40,518 nt of DNA from positions 1-40,518 of the forward strand of contig CALYRM010000009.1 in assembly GCA_945482995.1 (NCBI GenBank), in the 5' to 3' direction. This DNA comes from an uncultured Clostridia bacterium. Its GTDB lineage: Bacteria > Bacillota > Clostridia > Christensenellales > CAG-1252. This document shows positions 28,289 through 37,400 of the stretch, piece after piece. The first letter of the stretch is position 1. The number at the start of each line of letters is the position of its first letter. Made by a program: the position numbers and the translations under genes. The notes under the pieces were generated by a model that saw nothing but the letters and a program-made list of their open reading frames with translations, did no database searches and had not been told where the DNA came from.

Positions 28289-28394
28289 ACAATGCACTTA
28301 TCAAGGAATGTGTCAAGAACCATGTGATTATTGGTACGACACTCTCGAAAAACAATATTTGATTCCAAGCGAAAGTCCGCACGAAACCGCATAG
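28260..28394 (+). CDS. Small Cys-rich protein MEPTVETICKQCTYQGMCQEPCDYWYDTLEKQYLIPSESPHETA
   Basis: 44-aa ORF overlapping upstream gene end; not listed as separate ORF in track. Confidence 0.55.
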   Translation: MEPTVETICKQCTYQGMCQEPCDYWYDTLEKQYLIPSESPHETA

Positions 28395-28428
28395 TAATAA
28401 ATGCTATTATAAGATAAAGGAGAATATT

Positions 28429-28899
28429 ATGGAAAACTACTTAAACGAAATTCCAACATTAGTTATGACGGCAATAGCCTCATGTGGCGGTTCAGTTGCA
28501 GCTATAATATCACTATTAGTGTGGGTTGTGAAAATAGTTAAAAGCCTCAAGGCCGGAAAAACCGATTATGAGGTAAAAGCTATAGATTACGAGGAAAAAT
28601 CTCGTATATTGCAAGAAAGAAGCGATAAATTGTCTGAAACCGCTTCAACCTTCGAGAAATTCGGCGAAATTTTGACAGCATACGGAAAGAATTTTGACAA
28701 GCTGACGGAGCAGTCAGAAGCCAATAACGAAGCGTTTAAAATGCTTGCAAGTACACTTTTATTGATTGCCGAGAATACACCTGCACTTGTTCAAAACGGC
28801 ACTGCAAAAGCGGTTAAACGCTTGCTATTTCCTAATAAAACTGAGAATACAGTCGATACTGTAGCTCAAAGCGAGGCTAACGGTGAAACTAACAGTTAA
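28429..28899 (+). CDS. Putative holin-like/membrane protein with coiled coil
   Basis: N-terminal TM segment AAIISLLVWVVKIV then charged helix. Confidence 0.5.
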   Translation: MENYLNEIPTLVMTAIASCGGSVAAIISLLVWVVKIVKSLKAGKTDYEVKAIDYEEKSRILQERSDKLSETASTFEKFGEILTAYGKNFDKLTEQSEANNEAFKMLASTLLLIAENTPALVQNGTAKAVKRLLFPNKTENTVDTVAQSEANGETNS

Positions 28900-29332
28900 G
28901 AAAGTACTAATGCAGATAGGCGGTTTTTTAGTGTCGATTCTACCTATATTGGTTGCAGTGGGCGTTAAGTGGAACGACTATACTTCGACAACATCACGTT
29001 CCGTTTCTCTCGGTATCGGTGGCGGTGTTGCATTGATTTTGATATTTCTCAAGGCGATAGGGAAACTTCCACAAAAGATTAAGCCTATATTCCGCTATAG
29101 TATTGCATTGATACTTGTTTTCTTATTAGATCCGCTTATTCAAGACTTGAAGCTATTGCTGGGAATGGCGATTGTTGGCGAAGTGCTTGATATGAGTATA
29201 TTCTCGTGGCAGATAACCAGGTTACAAAAGCGTATCGACGCAGGTATTACAGCGGAAGAGATAAGCAAGCAACAAGAAGCACAAACGAAAGCAATAGTAG
29301 ATGCGATTAAAAATATCAATGGGAGAGTTTAA
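28883..29332 (+). CDS. Putative multi-TM membrane protein (holin-like)
   Basis: Several hydrophobic segments (VLMQIGGFLVSILPILVAVGV, VALILIFLKAIG, IALILVFLLDPLI). Confidence 0.5.
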   Translation: MKLTVKKVLMQIGGFLVSILPILVAVGVKWNDYTSTTSRSVSLGIGGGVALILIFLKAIGKLPQKIKPIFRYSIALILVFLLDPLIQDLKLLLGMAIVGEVLDMSIFSWQITRLQKRIDAGITAEEISKQQEAQTKAIVDAIKNINGRV

Positions 29333-29334
29333 AA

Positions 29335-30309
29335 ATGGAGCAAACAAGGTTTGAAAAATTTAAAAACGGAGTTATTAACAGCATCGGATTTCTAATCGTT
29401 CTAATAGCTGTCGGTGTTTACCTTGCTCGTTCCTTTGTGCAAATCGGGCAGACGGGGAAAGGGGTTGCTCAAATCATAGCGGACGGAACCTTTGCACTTT
29501 TGTTTGGCTGGTCTATCCGTTACCTATTAGGCTATCAAGGAATTCTATCGGGGATGCAAAACAAATCAGTGCTTGAAACTATCGCAAGACATGGCGAAAC
29601 CGTTGCCAAAATCGAACCTATGTCACCGTACTTGCAGAGCTTCTGCGACAAAATGAACGCCGAATTTCGTATGCGCAAAAGACGTATTATTTTAGGTAAG
29701 GTTTTCTTAAAATATGAAGACGTTTTCTGCGATAATCCTCAATGCCTGCAAGATGCGATTGCCAAAAAACTTGAAAGCTACGATGCGGACGTTAAGACGA
29801 TTGATACAAAAGATATTGTTTCAAAATGGCGCCGTTTCAGGCTGAAATTGACAAAAAAACATGAGTACAACCGCATAATGAAGTACGTGCGAAAGGCAAA
29901 CAATGTAACATTTGTTGAGCTAAGTCAAAACGTACTTTCAACAGATGGCGGAAATGGGGATAATCCCTATTCCTTCCCTATGCCCCTGAGCAAGCACATG
30001 GCAAGAAAAGGTGTGCGTAGTTTTATAACAGCGTTCCTGTTTGCGATAGTTTTCGGGTATTACGGCTATAGCATTGTGCAAAATCCCTCGTGGGAAAACA
30101 TAATCGGTGGACTTATCCAAATAGGAACATTTATTTGTTCGGGCACAATTCAATTTATGGCTGAATACTTGTACACAACCGACATTTACCGTAAGGGTAT
30201 TGTCCGCAAAATAGATCTACTCGAACAGTTTTATAGGGAAGCCGAAACCAATGGTGGCAAATTCACCGTACCACAAGAAATAATCATAACAAACAAGGAG
30301 ATTCAATAA
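29335..30309 (+). CDS. Membrane-associated phage protein (putative)
   Basis: 324 aa, multiple TM segments. Confidence 0.5.
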   Translation: MEQTRFEKFKNGVINSIGFLIVLIAVGVYLARSFVQIGQTGKGVAQIIADGTFALLFGWSIRYLLGYQGILSGMQNKSVLETIARHGETVAKIEPMSPYLQSFCDKMNAEFRMRKRRIILGKVFLKYEDVFCDNPQCLQDAIAKKLESYDADVKTIDTKDIVSKWRRFRLKLTKKHEYNRIMKYVRKANNVTFVELSQNVLSTDGGNGDNPYSFPMPLSKHMARKGVRSFITAFLFAIVFGYYGYSIVQNPSWENIIGGLIQIGTFICSGTIQFMAEYLYTTDIYRKGIVRKIDLLEQFYREAETNGGKFTVPQEIIITNKEIQ

Positions 30310-30310
30310 C

Positions 30311-31441
30311 ATGGCGAACACAGCACTAAACTCGTGGCAAAATGTAAAAAACTATCTAAATACATACATTGATTCTAATAAGAATTGGGATAATGAGAAC
30401 GTCCGAGATTATTCCGTACTCCAACAAAAAAAGCTGAGTGCTGACCAATTAGCCGAAGGACAAACTTTGCTATCACAGTATTTAGCCGATGCACAAGCCT
30501 ATGACAATATGAAGAAAGCGCAAGCAACGGCAGAGAACAACGCAAGGCAAGCAACCGCCGAGCAAGACTATCTTCATACAAGACTTGGAAGCTACCTGCA
30601 GGCGTTGCAAGGCAATTCGGGACAAGCAGGCTATCAAGGACTGACAAGCGGTCAATCGGTAGCATTACGCAACAGTCAAGCACAAGCACAACAGCAAATT
30701 GGGCAAACCAAGCAAACAGCCTTATCGGAAATGCTTTCAAAATACCAGCAAACCCTATCCGACAATTCCAAAACGGCAATTGACCAAATGACCACCATTG
30801 CAGGAGAAAGGGAGAAGAAGACACAGGATAACGACACGAGACTGCAAGGAATGATGGATTCATACTTAAGTAACAGAGAAACCGAAGGCGGAAAGAATTA
30901 CAAAAAAGACTATGACAAGATGATGGACTACTTGATGACAAACGGAGCTTCCAATAGTCTAATTAATGAAACCGAAATGTTGTACGGTGATAAGGTAATC
31001 GCTGACAAGAAAGAACCCGACATCGCAGCAGCCTCTCGTGAAGAATTGAATCAACTCAAGACGGAAAATGAGCAAGCGGCTAACAAAACTACCGAAGAAA
31101 AAGAGGCGACAGCCAATGCTATTGCAGAACAGGAAAAAGTAGCGTATGGTTCATCGGTTAAATCAGGAGCGGTTTTTAATGGTTATACTTTTACACTAAA
31201 GTTTAATTCAAAAGATGGTTATTTTAAAAACGATGATGTAACAATTACGGCAGGGAATAAACTCTATCAGATTGATAAAGCAAATAATTTAAGCGAAGGG
31301 CAAGTGTTCCTGTATAATGGTGTCCCGTACGTAAAAGGAGCTAACTGGTATAGCGTTAAGGTTGTTGATTATGCAGGAAACGGTGCTTACGAAAAACTAA
31401 AAAAATATTTGCAAGGAACTTATTACGATTTTAAGGAGTAA
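30311..31441 (+). CDS. Internal virion/ejection protein (putative)
   Basis: Gln/Ala-rich helical N-terminal region, immediately upstream of the giant ejection protein. Confidence 0.5.
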   Translation: MANTALNSWQNVKNYLNTYIDSNKNWDNENVRDYSVLQQKKLSADQLAEGQTLLSQYLADAQAYDNMKKAQATAENNARQATAEQDYLHTRLGSYLQALQGNSGQAGYQGLTSGQSVALRNSQAQAQQQIGQTKQTALSEMLSKYQQTLSDNSKTAIDQMTTIAGEREKKTQDNDTRLQGMMDSYLSNRETEGGKNYKKDYDKMMDYLMTNGASNSLINETEMLYGDKVIADKKEPDIAAASREELNQLKTENEQAANKTTEEKEATANAIAEQEKVAYGSSVKSGAVFNGYTFTLKFNSKDGYFKNDDVTITAGNKLYQIDKANNLSEGQVFLYNGVPYVKGANWYSVKVVDYAGNGAYEKLKKYLQGTYYDFKE

Positions 31442-31444
31442 TTT

Positions 31445-34400
31445 ATGGCATACACATATACACCGACTCAACAAATAGAAGTGGCTCGAAATCGTATATC
31501 GACAAATGATGCTGTTGCGGAAACGGCGTTATCTTCTATGCTGGCAATGGCTCAAGGAGAGCAATCAACACCACAAGCTGTAGCTAATCCTGCAGTAGAA
31601 ACGGAAACCGAAACACCCGAAAAGGCAAACTTCTTTCAACGAATGATTGAAACTTCGCTTGATTGGTTCAAGAGCGTTACTGTAGGACTCGGCAAAGCGT
31701 TTGAGGGCGTTGTCGATTTTGGAGCTGGTGCTGTCGGTACTGTCGCAGGATGGTTTGGAAACGATGATCTTAAAAACTCGGCAAGCGATTTTGTAGAAAC
31801 GGACTATGTAGGTGGATGGATGCACGAGCTTGAAAACAATGTGGAGTTTTTTAAGTTTTCTAATTCCTTCATAAATGATATGTCCGAGAAGGGGCAGCGT
31901 ATCGTGCGTGGCGTAGGCGAGGGCGTAGGTCAAATGTTGCCATTGATAGCTATTACTGCTTTGACTGGTGGTGTTGCAGCTCCAGCTGCAGGCGGTGCAG
32001 CAACAGCATCGGCGACAGCGGCTGGAGCAACTGCAGCACAAGCGGCGGCAGCTGGGGCAAAAGCTGCAAAGACTATATCCACAATAGGTAAGGTTGTCAA
32101 TATGGGATTGCTTGGAGCAAGTGCAGCAGGTACAGGTACCGAGCAAGCGTTGAACTATGAAATTGTAGATGAAGATGGAAGCACAAGACGACCAACCCTC
32201 GATAGAGCCTTTTTATATGGACTTGCAAGCGGTGCTGTTGAAATGGCAACGGAAACTTTGGTTGGTGGTGCCTATAGTAAAGTATTTGGCGGTGGCGTGG
32301 CAGATAAGCTCATAAACAAGCTCGCTAAAAGTACAGGTTTTAGCAAGGCTGTTTCTTTTGCATTGAATGCTTTAGGCGAAGGTGCAGAGGAAGTTGTCAG
32401 TGAAGCTGTTAGCAACACACTTCAAACAATTTATAATTCAGAAGAAGGCTTTCATTGGGAAGACCCGAAGGTGCAAGATATGTTTGAGGCCGGTGTTATC
32501 GGCACATTAACATCTGCGGTTATGTCGGGCGGTGATGCGGCTGTCCGTAAAATGTCAAACACAATGAGCGTGCAAGACCACGTTGCTGAAGCTCGGGACA
32601 TTGAAAGGAAGCTCGAAAATCTATCCGCACAAGAATCCCTTGACCAAGAAACGGCAAGTAAATTACAAGCGTCATATCAAAAGAATATTGATGCAATCGT
32701 TAAGCGCTATGGTAGAGCGAACGACAAGACCAAAGCAAAGATCTTCAAATCAACCCCGGGCATTGGGGCATACATCAACGAGGATGGCTCACGCCGTACC
32801 GTTGAGCTTGACGAGGGTGCACAGGCAATTACAAGCGAAGAATCCTCGTCCCCTGCGTTATCGCAAGCACTTCTATCAAGAATAAACGAGGTTGCGAACA
32901 TGCTACACGCTCACGGAACGACTATTGCAAAGGATATGACGAGCGATGACATTGCGAACACACGCAAACTCCGTACGGCTCTTAAGAAAGCAGGAACCGA
33001 TACAGGTGCATCAATTAAGGTAGTTGTTGCCGATAATCTTGCCGGTGCAAATGCGTTCATTGACGGCGATGTCATGTATATTTCAAAGAAACGTGTAGGC
33101 GATGTTTCAAGCGTTGCCGACGATTTTGCACATGAATCAATGCACTTTGCAGAGGGAACGGAAGAGCACTCAAAACTTACCGAACTATTCCAAAAAACGA
33201 TAATGAGCGATGACAATAAGTCAGTATCGCTGTGGGATGCAGCAATCCACGAAGTCTATAAAAACACAACAGCTAATGGAAGGGTTGACGGCTATAAGAT
33301 ATCGCAAGAAACAGTCGATGCGTTCCGAAAAGGTTCACTTGAAGGATTAAACGCACAGCAACAAAAGGAGTGGAAATTGCTCTATTCTGAAGTTTCTGCA
33401 AAAGCAAGTGAACTTGTATTTGGTGAGTCAAAATATCTCAACGAGCTTGTCGAGAGCGACCGCAGCCTTACTAAGGCTTGGCTTAAGAAAATCAAGCGTA
33501 CCATTGACATCGTCAAAGCAACATTCTCGGGCGATAAGGAGTCTGCTTCCGCTTTGAAGTGGCTACAAAAAGCCGAACATTCCTTCGAATCGGCTCTTGC
33601 TGCATCTGGTGAAAAGTATCTACGTGGCAAAATGGGTGCAAGGAAGGATGACGATGACATTGACAAAAATGGTGAAACGGAGTATAATAAAAAGAAAAAT
33701 AACCTTATCAACAGCACTTTTCCGACCTACAAGGAAGGACAAGTAACGCAAGCCAATGAGTTAGCGACTCGTTGGGCGCATAGGGCGGATATTGAGGCTG
33801 GAGACCAAACCGCTATTCCGTTCAACGATAATTGGTATTTAATAAAAAAATACGATGATTCTGATTGGGGTTATCTAATTGATGCCAAATTAACAGAGCA
33901 GGAATATTTAACATATAAGGAGGAGTGGGAAAATGGCAATGGACGAGAACAATCCATACAGGAAGGAATTAGTCGCTTTACTTCACTCGATAGACAAGGA
34001 GATTCCTCTATCCGAGGGAAATCGAATAATGATTCTTCACGTTCTCAACAGCGTGAAAAAAATCAAGAAGTTCGTGGAGTGGGTCAAGAGCAATCTCAAA
34101 GATGGGAAACTCGAAGCAACGGAAGTGGAGATAGCGAGAGCGGCAGTACAAGCAAGCAAGGAGTAAATAACATCAGCGATACCCACTACTCGCTTTTCGA
34201 TACCGATTCGCAAGGGAACAAGCTATCCGAAGTACAACAAAAGTTTTTCAAAGATAGCAAGGTTAGGGATAAGGACGGCAATTTGCTTGTGGTTTATCAT
34301 GGGACAAAATCCGAATTTACTGTTTTTGACAGGGCTAAAGGTGGAGCATCAAATAGTATAGCAGATGTGGGTTTTTGGTTTATTGCCGATGAACAAGGAG

Positions 34401-37400
34401 CGTTAAATTGGGCGAATAGTTCATGGTGGGGCGATTCTGAAAAAGGAAAGGTCATTCCTGTTTATCTCAAAATAAACAACCCTAAAATATACGAATCAAC
34501 AAATAACAATACTGATTCTTTAATAGAGAGAAAAAGACAGTTGCACAGAGAACGTGCTAAAATCGCAAATAAATATCTATATGATATTGATGGAGTTAAT
34601 GGTATAAAAGGTGTTTCCGAGTGGGATGCATTTTATTGTCTTGTTAAGAAGCCACAAAGTGCGGACTATTTTCTTGATAAAATCAGCGAAGAGAAGAGGA
34701 AGAAAGTTTTATCAGCTGTAGACGAGTATAAAAAGATTGAGTCACAGGAAGAAGCTATAGGAAAACAAATTTCCGAACTTCACTATACATCTGACGGCTA
34801 TCAAAAATTTAGGGCGGATTTGTATAAAATTGCAGGTCAAACAAGCGAAGAGGCGAATATTGCTGGTGCAGGATACGCACTGAAAAATGCAGCAGAAACA
34901 AAAGCAAAGTTTGTAGAATCTCTCAAAAAACAAGGTTATGACGGCATTGTTATTCATACCGACTATGATTCAAATGTTTTCGGCGAAAACAATACGCAGT
35001 ACGTGGTTTTTGATTCCAACCAAATCAAGCTTACCTCGAACAAGAACCCAACCGCAAACGAAGACATCCGCTACAACCTGGGCGACACCAACATTGGAAA
35101 GAAACCCACCTTCACAGGACAGCAAGCAAAAACTATTGCCAACAACTCCGCAAAAAAGGTCTACTCACGGCAAGATGCAGAGGAAGTCATCACTGCAATT
35201 GTCTCTGAGCAATTTTTAATGGAAGACGAGGGCAAATATGGCGAGTTGAGGGGCAAGGGCAAAGAAGCCGTTGTTGACTACCTATTCCGCAAGTTTAACT
35301 CTCAGGATAACAAGGGCAAAGGCGCTGTAGCCTTGGAAATTGCCGACTACTTAATCGATACCGTTACTATGGTAGACATGGATGTAGATTTTTATGACAA
35401 GTCGGAAGACCTGAATACGATTAATGTTTTGAAGCAATATATGCACAAAATGGATTTGAGGGGAATCCGAGATGAAATAAAATATAGATATGACCACAAT
35501 AACGGCGTCTATTTGCTATGGAGTGCTAAGAAAGGCGAAGGGATGACTCCAGATGTTGTTGCGCAAGAACTCGAACATTATGGAATATATTTAAAAGGCA
35601 ACACTGAATCTGAATTATTTTTCGAGATGATTGATAGGTACAAAGGGGCGAAGGATAATATAAAGGAAAGCTTAAAAAAGCAAAAACTCAAGGACTTCGG
35701 TAACGCACAAGACATCAAAGATTTACGCCAAGAAATAGCTCGTGAGGTGTTGCTTGCCTATGACGAGAAGGGTGTAAAATCAAAGTACGCAACGGAAGTG
35801 TTAGATAAGATTGAAGATTTGAAGGCGGAGATTAGAAAGATAAAGAAAGAAGCCTACGAATATAATAGCAAAGTCAATGCAATTCTTGACATTGCCGAAC
35901 GCCTAAAACCGAATAGCGACAAACATAGAGTTAATGGATCCATTCTTGAAGACGCTACATTTAACGCTGTAATGAAGAATCTTAGCAAGATTAAATATCG
36001 TAGCGACATCCGCAAACATACTGCAAGAAAGGTGCTTGCAAGTCTCACATTGTGGTACAACACAACCAATCCTTTATTAAACGGAAATGTTGAAGACGTT
36101 GATACTGTATTAAAAAAAGAAGGCTCTTGTGGTTACTTGAATAGCGATATTCTTACAATACTTGACGACTTCGTTAAGAACCAAGACGATCGAAAGCCGT
36201 TGTCACTCGATGAGGTTAAGGATGCGTTGCTCGTTATGAGACACATTGACCACCTTGTTAAAAACTATGACCATGTATTAATAGGGGAGAGAAGCGTCCG
36301 CTTAAAAGAAGCAGCGAAACAGACGCACCAAAAAGCCAGCCGTTATGTTGAGATGCACAAAAAAGGAAAAGTATCGGAATTGTTGCGTAAATATGGCTAT
36401 AATATTATTGAACCACGTACTGTACTTGGCGATTGGTTTGGATATGAGGATAACCCATTAATGCAGGCTTATGATGCTATAACCGCAGGCGAAACAAAGT
36501 CTGGTCTTGTAACTCTTGAGCTTATAACTCCAATCGATGAGTTTATTAAGGATCATAGAAAGTACAAAACTCGTCTTGCAAAAGATAAAATTACAGTTTG
36601 CGGACACGAAATTACAGTTGGGGCTGCAATCTCGTTGTATATGTTAGCTAACCAGCAAGCTTCTATCGAAGGGCTCAAAAAAAGCGGATGGGGTTATTAT
36701 GATAATAACGGCTATTGGGTTAATTGCGGAGTAATGACGGATGGTGACATAAAATCGCTTGAAGAAGAGCTTTCACAAGCCGACAAGGATTTTATAAAGG
36801 TAATTCGCAAGGTGCTTGATAAGAGCGGTGAGTATATGAGCGAAACCGACATATTACTTAAGGGATTTACAACCATAGTCACAGAGAATAGCGATTATTT
36901 CCCAATTCGACGTTATCAAGGTGATTTTGCAAGGAATGTAGACCAATCCTTCCAAGAATATATGATGAATGCCTCAGTCGCTAATCTCGGTGTGACAAAA
37001 GCAAGAATTAAGAACCAGCGTAGAATCGCAGTATCTGACGTTATGTCAATACTCGAGAACCATGCTAAACAAGTCGGTTTATATACTGGTTTAGCTGTGC
37101 CAATTAAGGAATTTCAACGTATTTATAATGCGAATATAGCCAACACTGGAAGCGTTCCAATTTCAGTTAGAAATATCCTTAACGAAAAAATTTGGAAAGA
37201 TTCAGGCAAATATATCACGAACCTGCTTGCGGACATACAAGGAATGAACGGAAGAAAATCGGGCATTGATAGGCTTGTCGAAAAAGTACGTGGAAGCTAT
37301 GCAAAGTTTCAACTCGGCGCTAATATCAAAGTAATATTTTCGCAGGCAGCCTCTTATCCTACTGCATTTACCGACTTATCTTTGGAAGCATTGAGTAAAG

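Noticed and set aside
34938-35219. 93-aa alternate-frame ORF inside the giant gene as a second overprinted gene
   Set aside because: No convincing SD, Thr/Ser/Pro/Lys-rich nonsense-like composition, and the main frame stays well-ordered (ART-like domain) there.
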